A stretch of DNA of 64,000 nucleotides from Yinghuangia seranimata (GCF_029953285.1 NZ_JASAOI010000004.1:62001-126000), one strand, 5' to 3'; positions 8,670 through 18,252 are shown, counted from the stretch's first letter. Program-made: numbers and translations. The notes: generated by a model not told the origin, from the letters alone.

Positions 8670-9989
8670 TCAGGCGGTGGCGCCCGATGCGGGGGTGGTC
8701 CTGGCGATCTGCGCGAGGAACTCCGCGTTGCTCGCGGACTGCTGGGTCTTGTCGAGGAGCAGTTCGATCGCCTGCTGGGTGTCGAGTGCGTGCAGTGCCC
8801 GGCGCAACTTGCGGACGACGTAGCCTTCTTGGGCGCTGAGCAGGATTTCCTCCTTGCGGGTGGAGGACCCCTCGATGTCCACGGCGGGGTAGAGGCGCTT
8901 GTCGGCGAGCTTGCGGTCGAGTCGCAGTTCCATGTTGCCGGTGCCTTTGAACTCCTCGAAGATCACGTCGTCCATGCGGGACCCGGTCTCGACGAGCGCC
9001 GTGGCCAGGATGGTCAGCGAGCCGCCGTCCTCGATGTTGCGCGCGGCGCCGAAGAATTTCTTGGGCGGGTAGAGCGCCGTGGCGTCGACACCGCCGGTCA
9101 GGATGCGGCCGGAAGGCGGGGCGGCGAGGTTGTGCGCGCGGCCGAGACGGGTGATCGAGTCGAGCAGGACGACGACGTCGTGTCCGAACTCGACGAGGCG
9201 CTTGGCGCGTTCGATGGCGAGCGCGGCGAGGGCCGTGTGGTCTTCGGCGGGACGGTCGAACGTCGAGGCGATGACCTCGCCCTTGACGGTGCTCTGCATG
9301 TCGGTGACCTCTTCGGGCCGTTCGCCGACGAGGACGACCATCAGGTGGCACTCGGGGTTGTTCCGGGCGATCGCCTCGGCGATGGCCTGGACGACCATGG
9401 TCTTGCCGGCCTTCGGCGGCGCGACGATGAGGCCGCGCTGGCCTTTGCCGATCGGCGCGACGAGGTCGATGATCCGCGTGCTGAGGACGCCCGGGTCGGT
9501 TTCCAGGCGCAGGCGTTCTTGCGGGTACAGGGGGGTCAGCTTTGCGAACTCCGGCCGTCCGAACGCCACTTCCGGGTCCACGCCGTTCACGGTGTCCAGG
9601 CGGACGAGGGCGTTCGTCTTGGCACGGCGTTCCTCCTGGGGCCGACGCACCGCACCGGTGACGTAATCGCCTTTGCGCAGCTTGTTCCGGCGGACCTGGG
9701 CGAGGGTGACGTACACGTCGTTCGGGCCCGGCAGATAGCCGGACGTCCGCACGAACGCGCAGTTGTCCAGGATGTCGAGCACGCCGGCCACAGGCACGAG
9801 CACATCGCCGCCGCCTCCCTGCGGATTCTGGACGTCGTCCGGCCCCGGGAGGTCGGTCGCGACCTGACGAAGTTCCGTCGGCAGTATGGTCGCCAGGCCG
9901 CCGTCGGGCCGGCGATCCGAGTCCGCCACGGCGCTGCCGGCCGCCGAGGTGGGGGGTGTCGTGTTCATGGGTTCGGTGAAGTCGCTCAC
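8670..9989 (-). CDS. rho: Transcription termination factor Rho, short paralogue
   Basis: Rho is a hexameric RNA-dependent ATPase that terminates transcription. In this 439-residue form the cold-shock-like RNA-binding domain spans about 62-140, with Walker A APPKAGKT at about 190-197. Walker [17 protein letters not shown] and the R-loop region [19 protein letters not shown] follow. The long charged N-terminal insertion of the main actinobacterial Rho is absent: only about 60 residues precede the RNA-binding domain. I chose the GTG at 9989, with AGGAAGG ten bases upstream. An in-frame start at 10124 would add 45 residues without homology. Its compact form suggests a second Rho beside the housekeeping one. 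Confidence 0.88.
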   Translation of the reverse strand: MSDFTEPMNTTPPTSAAGSAVADSDRRPDGGLATILPTELRQVATDLPGPDDVQNPQGGGGDVLVPVAGVLDILDNCAFVRTSGYLPGPNDVYVTLAQVRRNKLRKGDYVTGAVRRPQEERRAKTNALVRLDTVNGVDPEVAFGRPEFAKLTPLYPQERLRLETDPGVLSTRIIDLVAPIGKGQRGLIVAPPKAGKTMVVQAIAEAIARNNPECHLMVVLVGERPEEVTDMQSTVKGEVIASTFDRPAEDHTALAALAIERAKRLVEFGHDVVVLLDSITRLGRAHNLAAPPSGRILTGGVDATALYPPKKFFGAARNIEDGGSLTILATALVETGSRMDDVIFEEFKGTGNMELRLDRKLADKRLYPAVDIEGSSTRKEEILLSAQEGYVVRKLRRALHALDTQQAIELLLDKTQQSASNAEFLAQIARTTPASGATA

Positions 9990-10313
9990 GAGAGAGGGAC
10001 CTTCCTGCGGGGGAGGCACCGGCACATCGGGCACGGTGCTCGGGTGAGAGGGCAGGGGCGTTGCGCGGACCTGCCAGAGGGAAGCGCCGCCCAAGCGGCA
10101 GCTGCGGCGACCGGGCCGGGCCACGCGCGGTACGTGGCGCTTGGGCCGACACTGGTCACGCCGTATGCCGGAACCCGCTCAAGACCACCTCGTGCGAGGC
10201 GTCGAGCTGACGTGGTTCCAGAAGAAGGGCCGAACCGAAGAATATCGGGGGCCGGGCACCGTGCGTTCCGCAACAGGTGCTGGGGTCAGGGTAACACCGT
10301 GTGGGTGCCAAAG

Positions 10314-10343
10314 GCGAGATGCGGCATGCGAGATGCGGCATGC
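10314..10343. repeat. 14-bp tandem duplication
   Basis: The unit GCGAGATGCGGCAT occurs twice back to back (10314-10327 and 10328-10341), and two bases of a third copy follow. Each copy contains GATGC/GCAT elements that can also pair with each other. Confidence 0.8.
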
Positions 10344-10416
10344 CGGATCTGCTGCGCGTCAGAGGGGCTGCCTGGGCCGAGCGAACGGCGTGCCTTCGCA
10401 CAACGCTTCCGGCGGG

Positions 10417-10445
10417 CCGTCGCCCGCCTTGAGGGCAGGCGACGG
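10417..10445 (-). terminator. Hairpin after the PEP mutase family gene
   Basis: An 8-bp outer stem (10417-10424 with 10438-10445) and a 3-bp inner stem, interrupted by one mismatched pair, form a strong hairpin. It begins 43 bases past the stop of the minus-strand gene at 10489. Confidence 0.6.
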
Positions 10446-10488
10446 GACCCGGCCGGAGCGTGGGGCGTCGCGGTGTTGTGTCAGCGCG

Positions 10489-11250
10489 TCAGGGAGCCCA
10501 CGGCCCGAGCATCTCCTTGATCGCGTCGGTCGCGGCGAGTTGCAGCAGCGGCCCGTAGGTGATCCGGCCGACGCCGAGGCGGCGGAAGCGTTCGAGGTCG
10601 TGTTTGACAGGGTGGGCCGTGGAGTTCACCGGGACGGTGACGGCGCCGACCACGGCTGCGAGCAGTTCGTCGTCGTCCTGGATACGCACCGGGTAGACGC
10701 TGTCCGCGCCGGCCTGCTCCATGGCGCGCAGCCGCTCGATCGCCTCGTCGAGGACGCCGGCGGCGTCCTGGGCGTGGACGAAGAGGTCGGTCCGCCCGTT
10801 GACCCAGACCGGGATCCCCGCCTTGTCGGCGGCCGCACGCAGGCCGGCGATGTAGTCGGCGTGTTCTTGCGTGCTGCGTACGCGTCCGCCTTCCGAGTGG
10901 ACGGTGTCCTCGACGTTGAGGCCGACGCCGCCGACCTCGGTGAGTCCGGCGATGAGATCCGCGGGCTGCTGTCCGTACCCGGACTCCAGGTCCACGGACA
11001 CCGGGATGTCCACTGCCGCGATGATCGGCCTGACGGCGGCGAGCACTTCCTCGAAAGTCTGCCCTTCCTGGTCCTTGGCGCCTCGGGAGTCGGCGAGTGG
11101 GTGACTGCCGATGGTCAGCGCGGGGAAGCCGGCCGCGGCCGCTGTCCGCGCGGACCACACGTCCCAGACGGTCGGCAGCACGAGAGGCCGGTACTCGGCG
11201 TGCAACTGCTTGAGGCGTCGAGCGCGCTCAACGGTGATGCGAATGTCCAT
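10489..11250 (-). CDS. Isocitrate lyase/PEP mutase family protein
   Basis: This 253-residue TIM-barrel protein belongs to the isocitrate lyase/phosphoenolpyruvate mutase superfamily, which makes or breaks C-C or P-C bonds next to a carboxylate using Mg2+. Visible pieces are LPTVWDVWSARTAAAAGFPALTIGS at the N-terminus, the metal-binding VDLESGYG near residue 88, and GLNVEDT. WVNGRTDLF and a C-terminal YGPLLQ-type end follow. The lyase signature KKCGH is absent, which argues against isocitrate or methylisocitrate lyase. A mutase, hydrolase or oxaloacetate decarboxylase-like activity is more likely. I chose the ATG at 11250; upstream in-frame codons are low-complexity. Confidence 0.8.
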   Translation of the reverse strand: MDIRITVERARRLKQLHAEYRPLVLPTVWDVWSARTAAAAGFPALTIGSHPLADSRGAKDQEGQTFEEVLAAVRPIIAAVDIPVSVDLESGYGQQPADLIAGLTEVGGVGLNVEDTVHSEGGRVRSTQEHADYIAGLRAAADKAGIPVWVNGRTDLFVHAQDAAGVLDEAIERLRAMEQAGADSVYPVRIQDDDELLAAVVGAVTVPVNSTAHPVKHDLERFRRLGVGRITYGPLLQLAATDAIKEMLGPWAP

Positions 11251-11456
11251 ACCAGGGACGCTACCTCGGACCGGCGGCAACGCCTCGATCCGCGCCATCG
11301 CGCATCACTCGACGGACGGGTGGTGGTCAACCCGTTGGCGGTGTGCTGCCGTTCGGCGGCCAACAGGGCGATCTTTGAGGTAGCGCGCACCCGCCATGTG
11401 GGGTCGTGCTTCTCGGACCGGGCCATGTGAAGGTCCCTCCCCGGGATTTCGGGGTC

Positions 11457-11490
11457 GCCCCGCCCCGCGGCGAAAGCCGCGGGGCGGGGC
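11457..11490 (-). terminator. Very strong GC hairpin after the MMPL gene
   Basis: A perfect 15-bp stem (11457-11471 with 11476-11490) is closed by a GAAA tetraloop. It lies 27 bases beyond the stop of the MMPL gene on the minus strand. Confidence 0.8.
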
Positions 11491-11517
11491 CGGGTACGTG
11501 TGGTGTCGCTGGCTCTG

Positions 11518-13638
11518 TCAAGGGTGGGCGGGCGGGGCGGGGGGTTCCGCGAGGGGTGGGCGGTTGGGCCACCAGATGCGGGGGCCCGCGTCGAGGGCTA
11601 GGGCCGGGACGAGGACGGAGCGGACGAGGAAGGTGTCGATCAGGACGCCGACGGCGACCACCAGGCCGATCTCGATCAGTGCCACCTGCGGGGCGCTGGT
11701 CAGGGCCGCGAAGGTGGCGGCGAGCACGGCGCCGGCGCTGGTGATCACGCCGCCGGTGCCGGTCAGGCCGAGCAGGACGCCGCGGTGGTGTCCGTGTCGG
11801 TCGGCCTCCTCGCGGATCCGGTGGACCAGGAAGATGTTGTAGTCGACGCCCAGGGCGACCAGGAACAGGAAGCCCATGAGGCCGACCTGCGCGTCCATCG
11901 CGGGGAAGCCCAGGACGTGTTGGAAGAGCTGCCAGGAGACGCCGAGCGCCGCGAAGTAGGACAGCAGCACCGTGAGCATGAGCAGCACGGGCGCGACCAG
12001 GGAGCGGAGGAGCAGGACGAGGATCACCAGGATCACCACGAGTACGAGCGGGATGACCAGCCGTCGGTCGTGGTCCTGGGCCGCGTCCTTCGCCTGGGCG
12101 GCGGCGGTGGGCCCGCCGACCATCGCGTGTGCGTCGGGGACGGCGTGCACTGCGGCGCGGACGCGGTCCACCGTGTCCTTGGCGGCGTCGCTGTCCGGCC
12201 GGTCGGCGAGTACGACGCGGATCTTGACCAGGGTGCCGTCGGTGGAGGCCTGCGGTGCGGTGACGTCGGCGACGCCGTGGACGGCGCGTAGGGCGGATGC
12301 CACGGCGGGGCCCTGTGCGGCGTTCGCGACCACCTCGGCGGGCCGGGCCTGGCCGGCGGGGAAGTGGGCGGCGAGCAGGTTCTGGCCGGCGATCGAACCG
12401 GGGTTGCCGACCACCGCGTCGCGGTCGTCGAGCCCGGTCTGGACGCCCAGGCCGCCGAGCGCGAGCGCGGCCAGGACGAGGGCCGAGGCGACCCACACCG
12501 TGCGCGGCCGGCGTGCGATGCGCCGGCCCAGCGCGTCCCACCGGCGGGTGGCGCGCCGGCTCGGGGAGGCGCCTGCACGCGGGATGTTCGGCCAGAACAC
12601 CCAGCGGCCGAGCAGTACCAGGACGGCGGGGAAGAGCGTGGTCATGACGAGGAAGCCGCAGCCGACGGCGATCGCGCCGCCGACGCCGAGGGTGTGGTTG
12701 AAGCCCATGTCGGCGGTGGTCAGGCAGAGCAGTCCGACGCTGACGGTGGCGGCCGACGCGGCGATGGCCGGCACGGCGCGGCGCAGAGCGGTCCGCATCG
12801 CCTGGTGCCGGTCCGCGTGGACGTACAACTCCTCGCGGTAGCGGGCGAGGAGCAGCATGGCGTAGTCGGTTCCGATGCCGAACAGGAGTGCGGTGACCAC
12901 CATTTCGTTGCCGCCGCCGACGGTCATGCCGATGGTCTTGGCGAGGATGTAGGACACCGCACGGGTGGTCAGGAACGCGACGCCGACGCCGAGCAGCGGC
13001 AGCAGCCACAGCAGGGCGCTGCGGTAGGTGAACAGCAGCAGGCCCGCGACGACGACGATGGTGATCAGCGTCAGGGCGTGGCCGGTGGACTCGCGTGCGT
13101 CGGCGGCGTCCAGTGAGTTGCCCGCCGGGCCGGTCAGGCGGGCCTGCAGTCCGGGTGGCAGGTGGTCGTTCGCGTGGTCGCGCACTTGCTCGGCACGGTC
13201 GGCGAGGGTGGAGGTGTCTTTGTTGAGCGGCACCACGACGGCGAGGGCACGACCGTCGTCGGAAGCCTTGGGCGCGGGCAACGGGCGTGCGGCGACGGTG
13301 GCGAAGAACAGGATGTCGGCGTCCACCTTGGCGCGGTCGGCGGCGGTGAGCCCGGTGTCGCGGACGTAGACCACCACGCCGTCGCGGATGTCGCCGTCGG
13401 GGAACCTGCCTGCCAGTGCGGTCACTTCGGTGGACTCGGCGCCGCGCGGCAACTCCACGGTGTCGTCGTTGCGTTCGACGGAGGAGAGCTTACCGGCCAG
13501 CGGGACCGCGACAGCTGTCAGGACGATCCAGGCGAGTAGTACGAGCCATCCGACCGCGCGTGCGCCGGCAGATCGGGTGGGCCGCTGTGTCCGGTCGGTC
13601 GGGTTCGGCCGGACGGCCGGTGGGGTCGGTGTGGGCAT
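11518..13638 (-). CDS. MMPL family RND exporter
   Basis: This 706-residue inner-membrane transporter of the MMPL/RND type exports lipids or drugs by proton antiport. Two halves each carry a membrane helix, a large extracytoplasmic loop and a five-helix bundle. The helix following the first loop begins near residue 185 (LTLITIVVVAGLLLF). The family motif GIGTDYAMLLLARYREE is present near residue 255, and its second-half counterpart is ALGVDYNIFLVHRIREE. The ATG at 13638 has AAGGAGA upstream. It lies 115 bases after the response regulator on the same strand, so it is a probable target or operon partner of that two-component system. Confidence 0.9.
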   Translation of the reverse strand: MPTPTPPAVRPNPTDRTQRPTRSAGARAVGWLVLLAWIVLTAVAVPLAGKLSSVERNDDTVELPRGAESTEVTALAGRFPDGDIRDGVVVYVRDTGLTAADRAKVDADILFFATVAARPLPAPKASDDGRALAVVVPLNKDTSTLADRAEQVRDHANDHLPPGLQARLTGPAGNSLDAADARESTGHALTLITIVVVAGLLLFTYRSALLWLLPLLGVGVAFLTTRAVSYILAKTIGMTVGGGNEMVVTALLFGIGTDYAMLLLARYREELYVHADRHQAMRTALRRAVPAIAASAATVSVGLLCLTTADMGFNHTLGVGGAIAVGCGFLVMTTLFPAVLVLLGRWVFWPNIPRAGASPSRRATRRWDALGRRIARRPRTVWVASALVLAALALGGLGVQTGLDDRDAVVGNPGSIAGQNLLAAHFPAGQARPAEVVANAAQGPAVASALRAVHGVADVTAPQASTDGTLVKIRVVLADRPDSDAAKDTVDRVRAAVHAVPDAHAMVGGPTAAAQAKDAAQDHDRRLVIPLVLVVILVILVLLLRSLVAPVLLMLTVLLSYFAALGVSWQLFQHVLGFPAMDAQVGLMGFLFLVALGVDYNIFLVHRIREEADRHGHHRGVLLGLTGTGGVITSAGAVLAATFAALTSAPQVALIEIGLVVAVGVLIDTFLVRSVLVPALALDAGPRIWWPNRPPLAEPPAPPAHP

Positions 13639-13753
13639 GGTGGGTCTCCTTGCTCGGGTCGGGGGTGCATCAGGCCGTGCGGGATCGCGCGGGCGCCTGG
13701 AACGGCGTCGCGAAGTGAAAGGAGTGCGAGAGGAGTTGGATGGAGGGGGAAGC

Positions 13754-14398
13754 TCAGGAGCCGAGGTAGGCGAGCACGGCCAGGACGCGGCGGTTGTCGT
13801 CGTCCGACTGCGCGAGTTCGAGCTTTCCGAACACGTTCGAGGTGTGCTTGGTGACGACCTTTTCGCTCATCGACAGCCGGGCCGCGATCGCCGCGTTGGA
13901 ACGGCCTTCCGCGACCAGGGCCAGCACCTCGCGTTCGCGGGGCGTGAGCCGGGCCAGGAGGGCGTCCCGGGTGTTGCCGACGAGCAGCTTGCGGACCACT
14001 TCCGGGTCCACCGCGTTGCCGCCGCGGGCGACGTGGCGCAGCGACTCGGCGAAGCGTCCGCCGTCCGCGACCCGGTTCTTGAGCAGGTAGCCGACCGCGC
14101 CGCCGCCGTCGGCGAGCAGTTCGCGGGCGTAGATCTGCTCGACGTACTGGGACAGCACCACGACGGGCAGTCCGGGGATCCGGCGACGTGCCTCCAGGAC
14201 CGCGCGCAGGCCGTCGTCGGTGAACGTGGGCGGCAGGCGCACGTCCACCAGCGCGACGTCCGGGCGGTGTTCGAGGAGGGCAGCGAGCAGGGCGGGGCCG
14301 TCCTCGACCGCCGCGACGACCTCGAAGCCGCGCGCCTCCAGCATCCGCACGAGTCCGTCCCTCAGCAGGAAGAGGTCTTCGGCGAGGACAACGCGCAC
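13754..14398 (-). CDS. NarL/LuxR-family response regulator
   Basis: This 214-residue two-component response regulator has an N-terminal receiver domain (acidic pair ED at 7-8, phosphoacceptor Asp about 52 in LVDVRLPP, conserved Lys in LLKNRV). A C-terminal LuxR-type helix-turn-helix follows (LTPREREVLALVAEG and SEKVVTKHTSNVFGKLEL). The GTG at 14398 lies inside the 3' end of the kinase gene, a 37-base overlap that implies co-translation. It probably controls its own operon and the MMPL exporter just downstream. Confidence 0.9.
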   Translation of the reverse strand: MRVVLAEDLFLLRDGLVRMLEARGFEVVAAVEDGPALLAALLEHRPDVALVDVRLPPTFTDDGLRAVLEARRRIPGLPVVVLSQYVEQIYARELLADGGGAVGYLLKNRVADGGRFAESLRHVARGGNAVDPEVVRKLLVGNTRDALLARLTPREREVLALVAEGRSNAAIAARLSMSEKVVTKHTSNVFGKLELAQSDDDNRRVLAVLAYLGS

Positions 14399-15729
14399 GG
14401 AAGCTCCAAGGTCACCAGCGTGGGGCCACCCACGGGACTGTTCAGGGCGAGGACTCCGTCGAACGCGGCGATGCGGCTCTCGACGCCGTGCAGGCCGGTT
14501 CCGGCGCGCGGGTCCGCGCCGCCGCGTCCGTCGTCGGAGACGGTGATCCGCAACGCGTCGCGGTCGTACCGGATGTCGATCCAGGCGCGGTCGGCGCGGG
14601 CGTGCTTGACGACGTTGGTCAGCAGCTCGGACACCGCGAAATAGGCCGCGGACTCCACCGGTGGGGCGAGGCGCCCGGGCAGGTCGACCTCGACCTCCAC
14701 CGGCATCGGGCTGTCCATGCCGAGCGCCCGGACGGCGTCGCCGAGCCCCCGGTCGGCCAGCACCGGCGGATGGATGCCGCGGACCAGGTCGCGCAGTTCG
14801 TCCAGGATCTTCGACGAGGACTGCCGTGCCTCGGCGAGCAGCGCGCGGGCGGCCGCGGGATCGGTCTCCACGACGTGCTCGGCGGCGTCGAGGCTCATGC
14901 CCATGGCGACCAGCCGGGCCTGGGCGCCGTCGTGCAAGTCCCGTTCGATGCGCCGGAGTTCGGCGGCCTGGGCGTCGACGGCGACGGCGCGGGTCTCGGT
15001 CAGATGCCGGACCCGGGAGGTCAGTGCGGCACCCGGCGTCGGAGCGAGCAGCACGCGGGTGAACAGCGCGTGCAGCCGCAGCAGCCGCGGACCGGACACC
15101 AGCCCGAGGACGATGCAGGCCAGACCGAGCGGCGGCATCAGCCAGGCCGCCGCGCCGCGTTCTCCCTCGACCCGGACCAGGCCCAGGTAGTGGTCGTGGT
15201 AGCCGGCGGACGTCAGGTCGTCCCAGAGCAGCGGGACGACGAACCCTTCGGCGCCGTAGATCAGGAGCGCCGCCGGCAGCAGCGCGAGCACGCCGCCCAC
15301 GACCGGATCCGCGATGGTCCACAGCGCGTCGCGCCAGGTGGCCGGGTCGGTCAGGATCCACGCGCACGTGCGCAGCCTGCCGACAAGCCCGGGGCGCGGC
15401 TGCGGCCGCGGCCGGTACGGCTCCGCGATCCGCACGCCGGACCACGCGTGCGCCAGCCGCCGCGAGCGGTTCGCCGTCGACCGGACGACGCCCACGACCA
15501 GCGGCAGCAGCAGCACGCCGAGCCCGAGACCGAGGTAGACCACCGAGACGACGGTCAGCACGAAGAGGACGGCCTCGGGGATCTTCTGCGCGAACAGCAC
15601 CAGTCCGCGAACCGGGGCGAGCAGCGTCTCGCGCGGGTCGAGCCGCGCGAGGCGGGTCGGCCGCGCCACCCGGGCGAGCCGGGCGAACCGCGCGGCGGCA
15701 CGGCCTGGGCGGTCCGGCGGGTACGTCAC
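14362..15729 (-). CDS. Membrane histidine kinase of the NarX/LiaS type
   Basis: This 455-residue sensor kinase has four or so hydrophobic stretches between residues 40 and 215, forming a membrane sensor domain. Next is a HisKA_3 dimerisation region with the phosphoacceptor His at about 266 in ERDLHDGAQARLVAMGM. It ends with a HATPase_c domain (ELLTNVVKHA N-box, SDDGRGGAD G1 box, GTGLHGVESR G2 box). The GTG at 15729 is preceded by GAGGAGG. Its 3' end overlaps the response regulator start. Such kinases with a DUF1206-like or PspC-like membrane sensor often report envelope stress, which would fit the exporter downstream, but the signal is unknown. Confidence 0.9.
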   Translation of the reverse strand: MTYPPDRPGRAAARFARLARVARPTRLARLDPRETLLAPVRGLVLFAQKIPEAVLFVLTVVSVVYLGLGLGVLLLPLVVGVVRSTANRSRRLAHAWSGVRIAEPYRPRPQPRPGLVGRLRTCAWILTDPATWRDALWTIADPVVGGVLALLPAALLIYGAEGFVVPLLWDDLTSAGYHDHYLGLVRVEGERGAAAWLMPPLGLACIVLGLVSGPRLLRLHALFTRVLLAPTPGAALTSRVRHLTETRAVAVDAQAAELRRIERDLHDGAQARLVAMGMSLDAAEHVVETDPAAARALLAEARQSSSKILDELRDLVRGIHPPVLADRGLGDAVRALGMDSPMPVEVEVDLPGRLAPPVESAAYFAVSELLTNVVKHARADRAWIDIRYDRDALRITVSDDGRGGADPRAGTGLHGVESRIAAFDGVLALNSPVGGPTLVTLELPCALSSPKTSSC

Positions 15730-15968
15730 GATGGCCTCCTCGACAGTGCGGCGCCGTCCAGCGCCGCACTGCCGAGTCTGGTGCCGGGCCCTGGGGGCGC
15801 ACATTGGCGCTGGACCCCGGTCTTGGGGGTGACCTAGGTCCCCTGTGAGGCGGCGCCCGGGTCGCGGTGGGAGTGGTTTGGGCGTCCGCGGGGTTGCTGC
15901 CCCCCATGCCTCGCGGCGTGAGCGGGTGTCGAGCATCTCGATGACCGTCTCCGGTTCGGTGAGTCGAG

Positions 15969-17021
15969 TCAGGATTCCCGGGGCGCGGTCGGGAGAGGCA
16001 CGTAGGGGAACTCGGCACGGGGCACGGCCGCCGAGGAGGCGGTGAGGCCGAGCGGCAAACGGGTGCCCAGGACGATCTCGAACATGGCCTCGGGGGTGCA
16101 GCAGGCGAAGGTGCGACCGTTGCGGCGCTCGGGCGTGAACGACGCCTCGGTCCCGATCTCGTACCGCAGCACGTCGGGCAACAACAGGTCCCGGACCCGC
16201 TCTGCGTGTGCGGACGCGTCGACGGTGCTGCCCATGGCCGCCAGTGCGGCCGCGGTGTCGCGCATGATGGAGGGGCCGTACAGCACCCGATCCTCAGTGG
16301 GCCGGGTCGCGTTGAAGTCGATCCCGCGCTCGGCGTCTTCCAGAACGAAGAGCGTGTTGATCAGGGGCGTGGCGCAGCGGTTGATCTGGCGCCAGCCACC
16401 CGCGTCGGTGGCCAGAACGGATACGCCCCAGAAGCCGATCGTGTCCGCCGCGAGCACGTCGTCGGCGACTTCGAGCACGATGGCGCCGACGTCCGTCCCT
16501 TGGAACAGGTTCTCGGCCCGGTCGGGATCGAACCCGGCCAGGTCGGGTGACGTGCCCTCGGCCAAGGCGGTGCTGACGGCGGTCACCACCGTGCCCTCGA
16601 TCCAGAACGCGTCGCCGGCCGGGCCCGCCCACGCGCGGATGCCGCCATCGGCGGAAACGCTCACCGCGTCGGTGACGCCTCGCAGGAGCTCGGCTCCCGC
16701 CGCGTCGCGATCGGTGGCCTCAGGCCCGCGCAGGACCCGCAGTGACCACCGTTGGGGGTGGTCGTGACCGGCGGGCGCGTCGGTGTCGTCCGCGGCCTCG
16801 ACGGCATCGAAGGTGAAGCGGAACGTGATGTCCTCGACGGCGTCGCCGTCGAGGTCGACCTTGAACTCGTACATGCCCTCGGGATGGAAGCCGTGCCGTC
16901 CGGACAACGGGTCGACGTTCATGACGAAGACCGTGCCGGTGGCCCCTCGGAACAGGTAGACGTCGCTGATGTCCAAACGGGGGTCCTGACGGGCGAGTTC
17001 GGAGTCGAGATGATGGGACAT
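15969..17021 (-). CDS. DUF4331 family protein
   Basis: This 350-residue protein of the DUF4331 family is recognisable by SHHLDSELARQDPRLDISDVYLFRG at the N-terminus and by NRCATPLINTLFV in the middle. There is no signal peptide in the chosen frame; the ATG at 17021 has AGAGGAG seven bases upstream. No catalytic role is established for the family. It follows the GlxA-type regulator on the same strand by 160 bases, so it may be controlled by it or co-transcribed. The C-terminus ends in a short proline-rich tail. Confidence 0.85.
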   Translation of the reverse strand: MSHHLDSELARQDPRLDISDVYLFRGATGTVFVMNVDPLSGRHGFHPEGMYEFKVDLDGDAVEDITFRFTFDAVEAADDTDAPAGHDHPQRWSLRVLRGPEATDRDAAGAELLRGVTDAVSVSADGGIRAWAGPAGDAFWIEGTVVTAVSTALAEGTSPDLAGFDPDRAENLFQGTDVGAIVLEVADDVLAADTIGFWGVSVLATDAGGWRQINRCATPLINTLFVLEDAERGIDFNATRPTEDRVLYGPSIMRDTAAALAAMGSTVDASAHAERVRDLLLPDVLRYEIGTEASFTPERRNGRTFACCTPEAMFEIVLGTRLPLGLTASSAAVPRAEFPYVPLPTAPRES

Positions 17022-17181
17022 GAGATTGCTCCTCTGGCGGTCTTCGGTGTCGTGTCCGCCGATCACACGTCCCTGACCACGTCATCGAGCCCTACGCGTG
17101 GGGAGGCAGACCTGCCCCGCCCCGCGCCGTATCACGCGCGCGTCGGATCGCGCGCGTGAGCTGGATCAGCGCACGGCAGGT

Positions 17182-18150
17182 TCAGAGTGCGGGCCGCTGT
17201 GCGGCGGTGGATCGGAATCGCTGCCGGTATTCCCCCGGCGGGATGGACAGTTGGCGCAGGAAGGCGCGCCGCATGGCTTCCGCCGAGCCGTAGCCGGTGG
17301 CCTGGGCGACCTCGTCCAAGCCGTCGACGGACCTCTCGAGTCGGCGCCGGGCCGCGTCGAGGCGTACCCGGTCGACGTACCGGCCCGGCGTCATGCCGAC
17401 CTCGTCCCGGAAGACCCGGGCGAACTGCCGAGGGGACAACATCGCGCGGCGGGCGAGGTTGTCGACCGACAGGTCGCCGGACGGATTGTCGGCGATCCAC
17501 TGCTGGACCTGGCGCAGCGGGTGGCGTTCCGCCCGCCGCCCGCGCTCGCCGGCGTTGAACTGCTCCTGGTCACCGGACCGGTGCCGGGGCACGACCAGCG
17601 CACGGGCCACCACCAGCGCCGCCTCGGTGCCCAGGTCCTCCTCGACCAGGGCGATCGAGAGGTCGATGCCGGCGGTGACGCCGGCGGAGGTGGCGACGCG
17701 GCCGTCGCGGACGTAGAGCGGTTCCGGTTCGACGACGGTGCCGGGGAACCGGTCGGCGAGCAGGTCGCAGAAGGCCCAGTGGGTGGTCGCCTGCCGCCCG
17801 TCCAAGAGTCCGGTCGCGCCGAGCAGGAAGCTGCCTGTGCAGATACCGACGACACGCTCGGCGCCGTCCGCGAGCTCGCGAAGGCGTGCGGTCAGCCGCG
17901 GATCCGGCGGGCTGTCGACGGGGCCGCCGGGCACCAGCAGGGTGTGCGGGGGCTCGCAGGCGTTCAGGTCCGCGTCCGGCACGAGCCGGAGGTGCACGCC
18001 GGGCGCGGTGGCGACCGCGCGTCCGTCGAGCGAAGCCGTGGTGATCCGATACGCCTGCGCCCCCGCGGCGGCGAAGACCTCCAGCGGGCCGGTCACGTTC
18101 AACGCCATCACCGGGTCCGGGAGAACGGCGAGCACAGTACGCGCGTTCAC
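17182..18150 (-). CDS. GlxA family transcriptional regulator (DJ-1/PfpI + AraC)
   Basis: This 322-residue regulator has an N-terminal DJ-1/PfpI (class I amidotransferase-like) domain over about residues 1-185, including the elbow-like VGICTGSFLLGATGLLDGR and the following ATTHWAF. A C-terminal AraC/XylS DNA-binding domain follows (LARRAMLSPRQFARVFRDEVGMTPGRYVDRVRL; then AQATGYGSAEAMRRAFLRQL). Family members sense amino-acid-derived or quaternary-amine metabolites. The GTG at 18150 is chosen; another in-frame GTG at 18174 is possible. An inverted repeat 66-102 bases upstream could be its operator. Confidence 0.88.
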   Translation of the reverse strand: MNARTVLAVLPDPVMALNVTGPLEVFAAAGAQAYRITTASLDGRAVATAPGVHLRLVPDADLNACEPPHTLLVPGGPVDSPPDPRLTARLRELADGAERVVGICTGSFLLGATGLLDGRQATTHWAFCDLLADRFPGTVVEPEPLYVRDGRVATSAGVTAGIDLSIALVEEDLGTEAALVVARALVVPRHRSGDQEQFNAGERGRRAERHPLRQVQQWIADNPSGDLSVDNLARRAMLSPRQFARVFRDEVGMTPGRYVDRVRLDAARRRLERSVDGLDEVAQATGYGSAEAMRRAFLRQLSIPPGEYRQRFRSTAAQRPAL

Positions 18151-18215
18151 TGGTCCACCGTCCTTTCCTCGCACCCTTCGAGGTCGTCAGGCGCCCAGCA
18201 TCGCAGCGCGTCGTG

Positions 18216-18252
18216 ATGGCAGCAATGACAAGAAAACCAACTTTCCTGCCAT
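18216..18252. promoter_or_regulatory. Inverted repeat upstream of the GlxA-type regulator
   Basis: ATGGCAG (18216-18222) and CTGCCAT (18246-18252) are exact inverted 7-bp arms with a 23-base AT-richer centre. Wide spacing of this kind suits an AraC-type dimer. The 18151-18469 gap holds no gene that I can support. Confidence 0.4.

Larger units (their letters stand above)
9990..10488. other. Long leader/intergenic region upstream of rho
   Basis: About 500 bases without a convincing gene separate rho from the next minus-strand gene. It holds the terminator at 10417-10445, a 14-bp tandem repeat at 10314-10343, and presumably the rho promoter and 5' leader. Long rho leaders commonly serve autoregulation. 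No specific riboswitch fold is recognisable. Confidence 0.5.
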
